Below are positions 33,719 to 45,112 of a DNA stretch of 64,000 nt, piece by piece. Below the pieces are notes generated by a model, which worked only from the letters and a program-made list of their open reading frames with translations, made no database searches and was not told the DNA's origin. Position 1 is the first letter of the stretch. Every line of letters starts with the position of its first letter. The position numbers were made by a program, and so were the translations under genes. Source of the DNA: Eupeodes corollae (lineage: Eukaryota > Arthropoda > Insecta > Diptera > Syrphidae); NCBI RefSeq assembly GCF_945859685.1, contig NC_079149.1:85923073-85987072 (forward strand). The letters run 5' to 3'.

Positions 33719-34575
33719 AGTATGGTGAACAAGAATTTAGCACACTTGTTAAAGAAAATAAAAACCATTTAATTTTCAATTTGTTTTCTTATTATAAAAT
33801 TAGTTATATTTTTATTTTTTCATAGTACTTCATCAAATATGTTTGACATCTGTAAGAAGAAAAAAGTATGGAATGTAGAAACATCAATTTTTCGCCTCGA
33901 CACGAATTTAGCACATTCAACAGTTTCTTGATAAAATTTTACTTATCGTTATCAATTCTAAGTTTTTCTTAGTATTTGGTAGGGAATCCTTTATTTTGCA
34001 GTACAGAAGAAATTCTTCTTGGCAAACTTTTAACCAAAGCCTCACATCTTGATTTTAGAATTGCATACCAAGCATTTTGAATCTGCTGCCACAATAGTGT
34101 TAAATTGGTTGGTTTTTTTGCTCTATGTAATGTTCAACATCATTCCACAAATTCTCGATCGGGCTAAGATCGGGTGATTGTGCTGGCAACTTCAAAACTT
34201 CACTAACTTTGAAGTGTGTTTAAGGTCGTTGTCGTGCATGAAGCGCCATAATAACGGGAAATTATCTTCTTCGTAGGGTATCATATGATCCAACAGGATA
34301 TCCCTGTACAAGTTCTGGTCCATTTTGGTGTAAATTTGTACGATGGGGCCAACCAACGCCGGCCGTGCCATGAAAAAGCAGCCCAGACCATAAGGTTGCC
34401 TCCACCGTATTTCACCATCTTAATGGTGATCATATTCCCAGTTTTTTGGACGCCATACATATTTTTTCACATCAGATCCAAACCGGCAGAATTGGATTTA
34501 TTGCTCCAGAACATTTTTTTCCAAAAACTTTTGCTTTGCTAGGTGAGCTTTGGCAAATTGTAACCTAGATTTCAG
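33719..34575 (-). mobile_element. Tc1-like transposon, 3' half
   Basis: The left end is marked by ACAGTATGGTGAACAAGAAT at 33718, a Tc1-style terminus. A repeat of TTTAGCACA near 33740 and 33905 suggests subterminal repeats. The right part is cut by the hAT end at 34583 and does not resume after it. Confidence 0.65.
33960..34575 (-). pseudogene. Tc1-like transposase, catalytic part
   Basis: The minus strand reads QFAKAHLAKQKFLEKNVL near 34540, VKKYVWRPKNWEYDHH, WRQPYGLGCFFMARPALVGP in a neighbouring frame, DQNLYRDILLDHMIPYEEDN, LLWRFMHDNDLKHTS (catalytic Asp in HDND, where QQDNA or QHDND is usual), and near 34150 the decayed third box (SPDL.PIENLW can be inferred from ARSRICGMM in a shifted frame) plus the end EALVK.LPRR. 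Spacing fits DD34E. Several frameshifts and stops. The N-terminal HTH region is absent, removed at the boundary with the hAT. Confidence 0.82.
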
Positions 34576-34846
34576 ATTTTTTTGATGGATTTACGCCTAG
34601 GCCCGTGAGGCCCGGCCTAGGGCAGCATAATTTAAGGGTGGCAAAATTTTTGAAATGCCAAAAAAATGTATGATTAAAGATTCATGTTGCAGTAAGAGGG
34701 TTGCCATTTCGAGGAAATTCAGAACGAATAGGAGATCCCCTAATTAGGATTTTTTAGGAACAGTAGAGCTTCTTGCTGAATTCGATTCATTTTTATCTGA
34801 ACATTTAAAATTATATGCGCACCCTGGTAGTGGAAATACGTCGTAT

Positions 34847-35191
34847 TTGTCTAAGACAATCTATGAAGAAATTATATTGTTAATTCAGTATAAAGTACTA
34901 CAACAAATTTCCAGTGAAGTGCAATCTGCTAGGTATTTTGGTATAATTGTAGACTCTACGCCTGATATTGCACATGTTGATGAGCTTACTATAATTATCA
35001 GATATGTACGTGATAACGGTGAGATTGTTGAAAGGTTTCTAGAATTTTTACCAAATATCGGCCATAAAGCTAAAGATATTGAGGATGCTTTGTTAAAATC
35101 TCTCGAAAATAATGATTTGGAAATAATGAACTGTCGTGGTCAATCTTATGATAATGCAAGCAATCTGTCAGCTATATATTCAGGCCTTTAG
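34847..35191 (+). pseudogene. hAT transposase N-terminal catalytic region (DUF4371-like)
   Basis: The 114-codon open piece reads MSKTIYEEIILLIQYKVLQQ, QSARYFGIIVDSTPDIAHVD, ELTIIIRYVRDNGEIVERFL, CRGQSYDNASNLSAIYSGL. The motifs IVDSTPD and GQSYDNA carry the two catalytic aspartates of hAT transposases of the ZMYM1-like type (DUF4371 region). The piece begins without an N-terminal zinc finger and ends at a stop at 35189. Between 35192 and 35620 the frame is lost. It is among the least damaged transposase segments in the window. Confidence 0.85.
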
Positions 35192-35620
35192 ACACGAATC
35201 AAAACAATTAATCCTTTAGCAGATTACGTTCCTTGTTCATTAAATTTGGAATGTAATTTTAGATCGTTTTAATGCTGCTAGTAAGAAGCTTCAAGAATCT
35301 CAAACTGATTTATAATCCGTTGTTCAGATCTATAACTCTCTGGCTCTATTTCTTTAAGACATGAGACATAGAATTTTCTGATTATGAAGAATATCCAAAA
35401 CACTATCTGGAGTTCCCGATTATTATCGTTATGATACTCATAACAAAAAAACCAGAAGAATTTAGCCAGATGTGTCACGGTTAAATGAAAGAACACCTTT
35501 TTCTGGACAAGGAAATTTTCGCACAAATGTTTATTACCCTATTCTAGACACTCTAAGTGTACAATTGGCCGGGCGTAAAAGTGCATAGAAAAAGCTTGAC
35601 GAAAATATAAATTTTGTTGT

Positions 35621-36037
35621 TTGTTATCCGAAATAGATACAAACGAATTGAAAAATCTTGCCAATAAACTAAGCAATGAATTTATTCATTTACATTTTCA
35701 ATTGCAAGATTTCTTAGCAAATACGGAAGATGTACGCTCTGCACAAAAAATATGCAATGCAGTAAAGCATTCATGGAGTCTTCGAGATGTTTATCCGAAT
35801 GTGGACATTGCTCTCCGTATTTTTTTGAGTATTCCGGCTACAAATTGTTCAGGAGAAAGATCTTTTTCCACTCGAAAACGCTTAAAAACTTATTTACGCG
35901 CAAGCATGGGCCAAGATAGACTTAATGCTCTTGCATTAATGTCAATTGAAGCTAAACTAGTCCAAGAAATTAATTATGACCATATAATCGACGTTTTTTC
36001 GCGACCAAAGCCAGGAAAAAAATTTAAAATTAATTAA
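35621..36037 (+). pseudogene. hAT transposase C-terminal dimerisation region
   Basis: 138 open codons reading VYPNVDIALRIFLSIPATNC, SGERSFSTRKRLKTYLRASM, GQDRLNALALMSIEAKLVQE, NYDHIIDVFSRPKPGKK. This is the hAT C-terminal dimerisation domain (IP....SGERSFS...R.KTYLR). It ends with a natural-looking stop. Together with 34847-35191 it forms the two ends of one transposase, with the middle broken. A run of TGGAGTCTTCGAGATG near 35780 keeps the reading frame without stops. Confidence 0.88.
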
Positions 36038-36335
36038 TATTGAAAAAAATGTTTAAGATTTCTTTGTTTAAATTTTAATACTCATTTATCTATATTTAAA
36101 AAATTATATTTCAATAAATAAAGTTATTTTAAAATAAAAATATTGGATCAAAATTAATGAAATTCAATTTATCAAAAAGGGTGGCGCATCGAACAGGGCC
36201 TATGGCGGCAGCAAGCTTAAATCCGTCATTGCAATAACTCCAAACATGACTAATTATTATTATTTTTTTTTATTTTTTTAATATTGATCATTAAAGGAAT
36301 ATTTAATTACCTCAAAAATTATCATACAAAAATTA

Positions 36336-37440
36336 AAAAGAGGCTGGGATTCGACCCACACTGATAACTTCCCATCCCGTCTGTCGATTTGTCTTGCTTA
36401 AAAGTTTGTCTATTTTTTAACAAATTTGCGCACTATTTTTTGTAGATTTTATTTTTTAATTCCTGAATATTGAAAACAATATTTTCTGTGAAATAAATTA
36501 AGTTTGAAGCCAATATTTTTAGTTTTTGAAAAGCTATTTGAGCCGAAAGTAAATTTTTTACCTAGTTTTAGTATTGTTTTTTTAGAATTTTATTTTTTGT
36601 AAAAAAAACTGTCAATTCGATTTTTTTAAAAATTTTACCAAATGTTGAAAACAATATTTCTTATAAGATAAAATTAGTTTGAAGCCAATTTTTCAAAGTT
36701 TTGAAGAGATATTTGAGTCGAAAATCAATTTTTACCCACTTTTATACGTTTTTTTTTTAGGTTTTTATTTTTTGTAAAAAAAACTGTCAATTCGATTTTT
36801 CTCAAAATTTGTCCTTATGTTGAAAACAATATTTCTTATAAGAAAAATTAGTAAAAACCTATTATCTCAATGTTTTTAAAAGATATTTGAGTCGAAAATC
36901 ATTTTTTACGAACTTTTGTCAATTCAATTTTTCTCAAAATTTTATCAGATGTCAAAAACATTATTTTTCGTTGCACACAATTGTTTTAGAGATGAAATCA
37001 TATTTCAGTCGTAAAATTTTAAAAAAACCGTTATATTGATTTTTTTCAAAAAATATACCTGTTTGGTATCACGTTACAGTATATTATATAAAATTTAATT
37101 CAAGTCTCTAGCGTTTTTGGTTCGTAAGATATTTAGGGTTAACCAAAATTTTCACCTTTTTTTCAAACTGCTATGGTGAAAAAAACCACCCACGCAATTT
37201 TCTTGAGAGCCCTTTCTGCATCTTTCTGCCTTATTATCTGTATAACAAAATTTATTTGAAGTCGATATCTCTTCTGGTTCTTGAGCTATGGACGACGAAA
37301 AAAACGTCGCGAACGCACAGACATCTTTCTAAAAATCTTTTATTTCGACTCTATTGACATTGAAACGTCGAGAAATGTCAAAATTTTCAATTTGACAAAT
37401 CGGACCCATTACAATAACTTCCTATGGGAAGTTAAAAATG
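36336..37440 (+). mobile_element. Helentron-like noncoding element, full length
   Basis: Best copy of the family. The 5' end is GAGGCTGGGATTCGACCCAC then ACTGATAACTTCCCATCCCG. The body (36480-36960) holds degenerate units with ACTGTCAATTCGATTTTT at 36609 and 36784 and a weaker one near 36919. The 3' part has TGGTATCACGTTACAG, ATTTGAAGTCGATATCTCTT, TTCTTGAGCTATGGACGACG and ends in a perfect 7-bp hairpin AACTTCC-TATG-GGAAGTT (37416-37433). Subterminal inverted repeats link TAACTTCCCAT near the 5' end with ATGGGAAGTTA at the 3' hairpin. Confidence 0.8.
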
Positions 37441-39715
37441 CACTCTTTGATTGCAAAACGGGCTAAATTTATGTCCAGCTAAAAACATCGCAATTCACAA
37501 ACAATCTTCATTTTTCACAAAACAGTTTTTTACTTTTCAATCATTTACACATTTTTATTACCATATAAGGTAGTCATAGTAACAACATACAAATGAACCG
37601 TTACTTGCAAGTAATAAAGAATTGAAAGTAGAGAAATACTTGTACTCTTTTCAGTGTGTTAACTTCCTGTCCACCACTGTATATCCAAAAAGTTTATTTA
37701 AAAATATTGTCTGTATTTTAAAATTTAACTGGAAAATAGTTTGCTATCAAAAATTTTAATGCCATTTGATTCAATTCTTCAAGATTAGTATTTTAAAATT
37801 AATTAATGTTCTATATTTAAAACTATTCAGTTTTAGTTTACAAATATTTTTAGAATGCACTTACTTTAAGTTTAATAAAATACGTTTTACATTTCGAAAA
37901 ATATTGACTAATTTTCGAAATATCGAATTTCGAATAAAAGCATTTTATATTTTTTCTTTAAATAAAACATAAACACAATGACATTTTTTCATTAAATATA
38001 ATTGATTATAGTATTTATTATTATCAAATTATTGAATCAGTTATTTAATTCTTGAGAAAATTTAAAAACTAAATAACGGTTGCATGTTGGGTAGCCTTCT
38101 GAACCATTAAAAAACATATTTTTTTATTGAAAAAGCCAAATAAAGAACAAATATTTACGAGAAAATTTGAACACAAATTTATAAGTTCGTTTTTGAGAAT
38201 ATTTAAATTGTATATTTTTGACCTTAAACCTTAATTTAAAACAATCTTGTCAACAGCTAAATGTAATTAATAATAAATATTTTATAAATATTTTGGCTTA
38301 TAAATTCATTCAATAAATTAAAATACAAAAAAATAAATGTGTGTCCAATTTATAAAAAGCTTAAACTAATCATTAAAAACATATGCATTTCTTCGTACTA
38401 AAAATTCAAGAGTCATTCTGCTATTTTTCAGTAGGTTCCTACACATAGACCAAATTTTATGAACTTCATCACCTGTTAAAGTGCACATTCCATATAGAGA
38501 TATACATACAGGTCTTTTCAAATCTAACCTTGTTTTTAATTTAAAACAGAACGATAGGAAAAAGGATAGATTTCTACCTTGATAATCATTTTTTCAATTA
38601 TTACATTTATTTATATGACTTTATTACTCGTGTTCCTGTTGTTGTAGTTTTTTCATTCTACAACGCTCTCTTTATACCTTTTAAAACTAAAACCTTGTAC
38701 CTATTCATTGGCTCATTGCCCTTTGCTATAGAGAACTCATAGTTATGAGCGCATTGCAAACAGAAACACTTTTTATAGTTGATTTGATTTGAGTATTTTT
38801 CAAGTTTCACCTAGAAAACACATTGAAATCCAAATCCAAGTAGAACAAAATAAATCTCTCAAAAAGTTATTTGTACGCGACGACGGCATACTTTAGGCTA
38901 CGTTAATAAAATGTCACGTTCATGGCACCCCTGCTCTTATACTTGCTTCCCGATGACACTACTATCATGCCGTGGCCTGGAACTCCTTTTAAAAATGATG
39001 TGTAACTGGAATAATTTTGGAATTTAAACATTCTTAAAATATTGGGAAGGATATTCCAGGTTGTTCTTCTAGGTATGAAGCTTTTTGTTTCTTATAATAC
39101 TGCGAGTATATCTGAAAATTTTCTCTTTATCGGGAAAAATTTTCTCAGTATTTTCTAAGATGGAAAGCGCATGCGTGAAAGAGAAAAAGAAAATTATACT
39201 GGAAGTGCAAACTTTTTTCAAAAGTACATGTTTTTCGAAAGGAAAGGGTAAATAAAATGCGTATATTGTCCAGTGGGGTGTACGATAAAATGGCAAGAAA
39301 GTAAAAATAGAAGAAAGAATTAGTTTACTTATCAAACTTCGGTACATATAGCTAGATCGTCTAGACAAGAGGATTTATAGAACTATTTTGCATGTAGGTA
39401 CGAGTATGAACGTATTTTTGTACAGTACGTGTTCTATTTAAAGAAATTGTAAAATATACTTAATAATAACTTTAAGAATTAAAATGAAATAATATTCTAA
39501 ATAAAATTGTAAAAAATATTTGAAAATTGATTTTTAACAAAATAAAGGAAAAATTGTAGGTTTGATATTTTTCGCAAAACAATTTGACATACAAAATACA
39601 AAAATATTGATGGTGTATTAAAACCTAGAAAATAATTCATTTGAAACAATTAAGATTTTACTTCCTCCAAAGTGTTTCTTGTTCAAGGTTATTTCAGATA
39701 ATCTAAACATACATT
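37441..39715. other. AT-rich DNA, nothing recognised
   Basis: Over 2 kb without a recognised element. A 99-codon minus frame at 39069-39368 is AT-driven and has no domain I know. The patch at 38870-39010 is less AT-rich. Confidence 0.5.
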
Positions 39716-39719
39716 ACAA

Positions 39720-40960
39720 GTTAAATCATTTTACACGATCAACGTCGTGTGCATGTAAGTTGATCTCTTACGCTGATGACATGAAAACAACAAAGGTCAC
39801 TTTCCGATTCTTTCTTACTCTAAAATTATCTTGACTCAATTCAGATTTATGCGACAAAAATTTCTTAGAACCCAATGTAGCTGAACGCCAAATTATAACT
39901 TTCACCCGTTAGCGATCACATCTTTCCTACCAAACTTACAAGATGTTACCATTCATTTTGTCTGTTCTATTCGCGACCTAGGAGTCCATTTTGATTATTT
40001 TATTAAGAAGTCCAACTTATCCCCTGGCTTTATCAAACGTTTTTCTTAAGAATTTTCAAACCCCTAAGTCTCTAATGGCTGAATCCAACTTCAGCTTCAC
40101 TTGACCTTTACGAGTTCAGCTTTAAGAATTTAATGCATGCTATCACAATGAAGCTTCGACCTCACGTTTCGTTTGACAATCGTTAGGAAAAGAACGTAAT
40201 GTAACGTGACATGACTCCAAACGGAAGCTCTACTTCAATTATCTGAACATTTGCTTTGTCTGACAGCTAAACAGCTGTAAAAAAAATGTCAATAAACAAA
40301 ATATTTGCTCTTTAGAGCGATGAAATAATAGAAATGTCATTCAAAGCAACCTCACAGCAGGCCCACCGTAACGCAGAAGCCAAAGCTGAAACGTGTTTGT
40401 GATTCAGCCATAAATACCTATACACCACCTTTGTTTGACCTCTCTTGAGGCTAGTCAAGTCTGATCTCCTCATCAAAATTCTGACTCTCAAAAAATTGAA
40501 TCTGCACCATGCAGATTTCTTTTATTCGGTCTTTCTTGGGTTGAAAATCTATTCTTGGCACTTTAAGAATATCGTTTAAAGCTTATTAATCTGCGAACTC
40601 TCCAAAAACGCCTCGAAGACGATGATATCCTCTTTTTACACCAGCTTTTTGCAGGTACTATAGACTCACCATTTTTTTTAGAAAAACTTCCTTTTTATAG
40701 TAATCCAAGGAACGTCAGACAGGACACACTCTTTAGCGTTCCTCATCACCATACAAATGATGGTCTTTTTGAACATATTACAAGAAGGATGTGCTAAGCT
40801 AACAACGTGCATACAACCTTTGACTTCCATATCAGTCCTTCATCGCTTAGAAACAAACTTTAAGCATCTTGCACATGAGCTAAGAACTGCGAACTGTGGA
40901 TGTTCGCATATTTTGACTTTTCTTTCACATGAGGTTTATTTCTATTAGCAGACAGCGACG
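39720..40960 (+). pseudogene. LINE ORF2 C-terminal part (jockey-like), split by MITE
   Basis: Plus frames read LISYADDMKTTK (motif C, 39770), NVAERQIITFT, then, after the MITE, SPHQNSDSQKIESAPCRFLL, LINLRTLQKRLEDDDILFLH, QLFAGTIDSPFFLEKLPFYS, NPRNVRQDTLFSVPHHHTND and LHRLETNFKHLAHELRT near the end. This is the region after RT motif C, with the SNPRxxR...LF.VP..HTN block typical of jockey-like ORF2 ends. Removal of the MITE and one TAA joins the two halves at about KPLSLNTYTPPLFDLS, in keeping with a single copy. Small indels break the frame elsewhere. Confidence 0.85.
40076..40410. mobile_element. TAA-target MITE (Harbinger-like), intact
   Basis: 335 bp with ends TGGCTGAATCCAACTTCAGC and complemented TGGCTGAATCACAAACACGT, flanked by TAA on both sides (40073-40075, 40411-40413). 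Same family as 27013-28209. Three-base TWA target and short TIRs fit PIF/Harbinger. No coding capacity. Confidence 0.88.
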
Positions 40961-41009
40961 TATTGTCAATTTATAATTTCAAAAAAGAAAATTAGAGTGG
41001 TATAATTTT

Positions 41010-41130
41010 GGGGTTAAGTTGAGCGCGAACAATCTATTCGTTGCAGTGTGGATGGTATGTGGAACGCGATTAGAGTTTGACAGTTCGTAGCAACCACACT
41101 GCAACTCGTTGCTGCCAAATTGTTTTTACA
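41010..41130. repeat. Foldback-type repeat, copy 1
   Basis: It contains a perfect 11-bp inverted pair TTGCAGTGTGG (41041-41051) and CCACACTGCAA (41094-41104). The right part recurs inverted at the very end of the window (63958-64000). Confidence 0.55.
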
Positions 41131-41457
41131 AAATTGTTTTGTTTTAGAAAAAAATGCAAATTTTATTATCCTAACATAAGCGTCAATTGGTTTCATATAA
41201 TATAAATGTGTTTTTGTTTGAAATTGACTTTTTGAAATGTGTAAAATCACGTTTGTTCGCTATTATGTGCAAGGCCCTTAACAACTCGTTCCTTTTTTTT
41301 TTAAGTTTTTTGTTCATTAAAAACTATTGTCTGGGCCTTCGAGAACAAGCACAAGCATAATATAAAAGAATGAATTTAAGTCTAGCCTTTAAGTCCTTTT
41401 TGTTAATAGCTTCGAAGTTTGTAAAAAAATAAATAAACTATAAATATAACGAGATCT

Positions 41458-41956
41458 GGGGTGGAATCGGCTAAGTTGATTGTTGATAAATGACAATCAA
41501 AATGATCGAATTTGATCTACATAAGGTGATAATCAAATTGATACCCAAAAAGCTATCACAAAAAAATGTGATAGTCATTTTCAAACAAATTTATTTTTTC
41601 CAAATAGAGCTACCAGACCCTTACACATTTACAACGACTTTAAAATTTTCTTAGTTCACTTTGTTTCTTTTAAAAAACATATTCCTATGACCGACAAAGC
41701 TTACGAAATTCGAAAAAAAGCAAGAAAAGTGAGAATTTTATTCAAATTCACCCAATTTAAAACCATTACTTAGATATTTTATAAGAATCAATTTAAAATT
41801 TCACCAAGGCAACAACGAGTTTTGACAATTTGAATCTGAAATTGTTCAATTGAATTGAATTGAGTTGAATCATCTTACACAGACGGAATGAAAATGATAG
41901 TCAATTTGACTATCAAAAAATTGATAGTCAACAATCACCTTAGCCGATTCCACCCC
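41458..41956. mobile_element. MITE with long terminal inverted repeats
   Basis: Ends GGGGTGGAATCGGCTAAGTT and complemented GGGGTGGAATCGGCTAAGGT, 18 bases identical before they diverge. The subterminal regions hold clustered TGATAGTCA / TGACTATCA palindromes. About 499 bp. No duplication of the target was identified, so the superfamily is open. Noncoding. Confidence 0.8.
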
Positions 41957-43889
41957 TGAAATTTTCAACTTTGTATTAATTTTTAATATTCAAAAAATCT
42001 CTTGGTTAAATAAATTAACAAGAACTTCTGAATACAACAATCAACCCATTCCTGCAATTAGAAAACATTGAATCCTAAGTTTGTAAGTTTATGTAGAAAA
42101 AATTGCCTTACCGTAATCATTTTTTAAAAATGTTTAACGTAGACCTATGTCATGACAGTTTTACACAATAATTGTCGTTCTTCAAGTATTACATTAACTT
42201 AAGGTGTCTATAAATACCCAATACGCATGCATGAGTGCACCCGTACAACTGTTTATTTTTTAGAGTAAAATGAAGATAGAATACAACTTCCTAAAAATTT
42301 GTGCCACGCATACTTATTAAACTAATATTTTTGAGTTTAAACGATAAGCTTTAGTAAAAATAACATATTATGTAACATTAATCAAAAGGAAAAGTCAATT
42401 TTTAAGGTTTTACAAAGACTAATTTTGTTTACTATTTCAACCTAACCAACAATCAAAAATCTGGAAAATGTCAAAAATTGTATAAAACTAAAAACAAAAA
42501 TTAACGTCCAAGTCCAATTTCTTGACCATGTTCTAAAATAAATTAAAAATTATCGGTTTATATCTGCTGGAACTTCATTTTAAAAGTATTTTTAACAAGC
42601 ATTTCTTCACATCTAATCATATCTGTAGAACTGTACCGTTTTAGGAATTTAAAATCTCTGTAAAACTGAGATCTACAGTTTAGCACGCCGTAGCTATTTC
42701 TGACAATTTACGAACGAAATTAAAAACATCTGTCAGTTTTCGTTGTAGCAGACATTTTTTTTAGAATTTAGTTTTAATATTCTCACTTTTTGTTTAAAGA
42801 CAAATTCTGATTTCTTTTAACATTCGTGTTTTTTTTTAACTGTTCTTTTCAAAAGTGTACAAATATTGTTTTTGCCCTAAACATCTTCACTTGAATAAAG
42901 GTCAATATAAATTGGTTCTGATCTTATTTTTTCCATTGTTTCTTTAAAACTCAAACCATTCATGCAGATATTAAAGTCCTGAAACCATGATATTGAAAAG
43001 TTTCACAAAGTCGTGTGAATATTTGTCATATTCTCCTTCAAAATATAATTGTTTTCTATTTGAATTTGTAATTATAATGTTGTTAAAATAACGTATTCAG
43101 TAGAAAGATATATTTTTAATAGCAAAACTCTGTGTAAACTGAGCGGTAGCAAACCAAACACTATTTTAAGAAATAAATAAAATATCTACATATCTATTTC
43201 ACAAAATCGTGTGTTTAGTAAATTGAGCCTGAAGATTATTTTCGAGATGAAAAATGCATAAAGTTTCGAAGATTTAAGTACTTCTTCAGATGTAACAATT
43301 TAAAAACGGGCGTCTTGTCTTCTAAAGACCTATTTGTCTACACTTTTATATGGTCATGTTGTCCATTTAAATATTGACTATTTTAGATTTGATGTTATTT
43401 TATTGACATAATTTAAATAGCTATTATGTCATTTGTACAGACTGAAAACTTGTGGTCTTTAAAAACGTTAGCATGCATAGTGTCCTTCCATCCTTTGATG
43501 TGAAAATATGTTAAACTAATACAAAACGTCCGAAAAGTAAATTAGTTAATGGGTCTAATTGCATATATGTAACTTAAACTTTAAAAACTTGTCAGCGTCC
43601 AGAACATTTTACAGTATGCGGTTAAAATTCATGACTTTTTGGCAAACCCTTCATATGTTATAACTATATATTCAAGAAAAGATCTGAATTATTCTTAAAA
43701 TTAGATTTTTCAGAAGAAGTAAAAACATTGTTGAACCAAGTTGTAATGTCCTAGGCCCCCGAGTTTAAGGGTCTATTAAAATGAACTTCTATATAAGTCT
43801 GAGCTTCTAACCCTTCAAATGAGTCATTGAACTTTTAAGGTGTAAGAAGAAATCTAACAGATTTGTAGGATCCATTTACATTGCCAGAC
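41957..43889. other. AT-rich DNA, nothing recognised
   Basis: Nearly 2 kb without a recognised element or RNA gene. The patch at 43740-43890 is less AT-rich. Confidence 0.5.
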
Positions 43890-44591
43890 CAAAAGTGCAG
43901 TGGCGATGGCACCATATAAGTCTACTCCCATCGACTTACCTTTTGTAAATCTCAATATAAATAAATCATACAACATCAACGCTTGGGACATCGACATTAC
44001 TTTACAATAATTCAATCAACATGCATTTTCTTCTTTAAAAGTATAGCGGGTTATTATTTTATCGATGAATATAATACATTTGTTTTTTCTCCCGTTTCTG
44101 CTTTTACTTCTCGCTACGCGGTTGCTTCCTTCTTCTACCAACGCATAGAAAAAACCCGATGTTCACCGACTTTCATCGATGAATTTGTAATGTGTCTGAA
44201 AATTCACTTGCTTGTTGTGTTGGAAATGGAGAAATACGCATTGCGCATGTCAGGTTGAGCCTCAAAGCAGTACGTTGATGCACTACACTTGTTGTTCATT
44301 TTCAAAGATTAAACAAATATTCAACCATTCTTTATAAGAAAAAAGACAAACGGAACGAAACCCGTCTCTTATCGACTTATTGGATATTTTCCTTCATTCT
44401 CGGCGGATGAAGTTTATAAAGTTGGGGTTGCCACTTAAAGAAAATTGCGTAGAGAAATGACTTTTGCAGAAAGTTTCTGTAATTTTAGTTAAGTGGAACA
44501 AGTAGCCAAAGTTTACGGTTTACAAGCAAATTGCGAGGGGTATAACCAAACAAATTATTAAAGAAAGATAAAAAGTTAGTTAAAATTTGAA

Positions 44592-44909
44592 TTGGAAGTG
44601 ATTTGTGAAAAGTTGTTGCATTTTAGTTACTCAAAAATCACAATGGCTCTTATAGGAATAGATTGCTGTTTGACAGATTTTCTGTTAGATGAAAATAATG
44701 ACTTTCAGAAACATAATTTCTTAAACAAAAAAAAAGTGGGAAATATTACGCTCTACCCTTCCTTTGAGCTTTTCTATATAATTAGAAAGCAAAGATTTGA
44801 ATGTTTTGAGTCTTGGCTTGGCTCTAATTTCTTAGAGAAATTTGAATCAATTTTCGAAAGTCTAAACGGTTGCGCAGAACCGCCACGAAAAAGAAGAATA
44901 TTGAAATAA
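44592..44909 (+). CDS. Unknown protein inside a hAT element
   Basis: An open frame of 105 codons. The first ATG is at 44644, giving 88 residues. It starts MALIGIDCCLTDFLLDENND and ends CAEPPRKRRILK with a basic, possibly nuclear-targeting tail. The middle has YPSFELFYIIRKQRFECFES then WLGSNFLEKFESIFESLNG. Composition includes four Cys and one Trp and is not a simple AT-rich frame. An AATAAA lies 21 bp after the stop (44931). It does not look like hAT transposase, and I do not recognise it. Its position between hAT ends with a perfect TSD suggests captured sequence or an accessory ORF. There is no evidence that it is expressed, and a chance open frame is possible. Confidence 0.45.
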   Translation: MEVICEKLLHFSYSKITMALIGIDCCLTDFLLDENNDFQKHNFLNKKKVGNITLYPSFELFYIIRKQRFECFESWLGSNFLEKFESIFESLNGCAEPPRKRRILK

Positions 44910-44999
44910 TTTAGTATTCTTAGATGTTCTTAATAAATCGAAATATGATTCTTTTGTAGCAACGAACAAATGATGAAAAAATATTTTCTTTAATAAAAT

Positions 45000-45112
45000 A
45001 AATAAATTGGGTGGCGCAACAGTCCGTTTGAGAACTAGGGCCTAGTGACTGACAACTCTCAACCATTCCTGTGTGCAAGTACTGTTGTCAGGGATGGAAA
45101 TTTTGTACATAT
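45000..45112 (-). mobile_element. tRNA-derived SINE, 3' end
   Basis: Read on minus it gives CCTGACAACAG, GGTTGAGAGTTGTCAGTCAC, CTAGTTCTCAAACGGACTGT, TGCGCCACCCAATTTATTTA and a T/A tail. It is 5'-truncated. It lies within the hAT element, so it is younger than that insertion. Confidence 0.75.

Larger units (their letters stand above)
34583..36228 (+). mobile_element. hAT transposon, second copy type
   Basis: Ends: TGATGGATTTACGCCTAGGC and complemented TGACGGATTTAAGCTTGCTG. A clear 8-bp target duplication is not visible. Length is about 1646 bp. Two well-preserved transposase segments lie inside. Confidence 0.8.

Noticed and set aside
36480..36960. CRISPR-like direct repeats
   Set aside because: Units are long, diverged and continuous, with no constant spacer pattern; they are internal repeats of a eukaryotic element.
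39069..39368. 99-codon minus frame
   Set aside because: Rich in F, S, I and K from AT-rich sequence; no domain.
43983..44258. 91-codon plus frame in the hAT element as a gene
   Set aside because: No start context, domain or conserved wording; frame is AT-driven in its first half.
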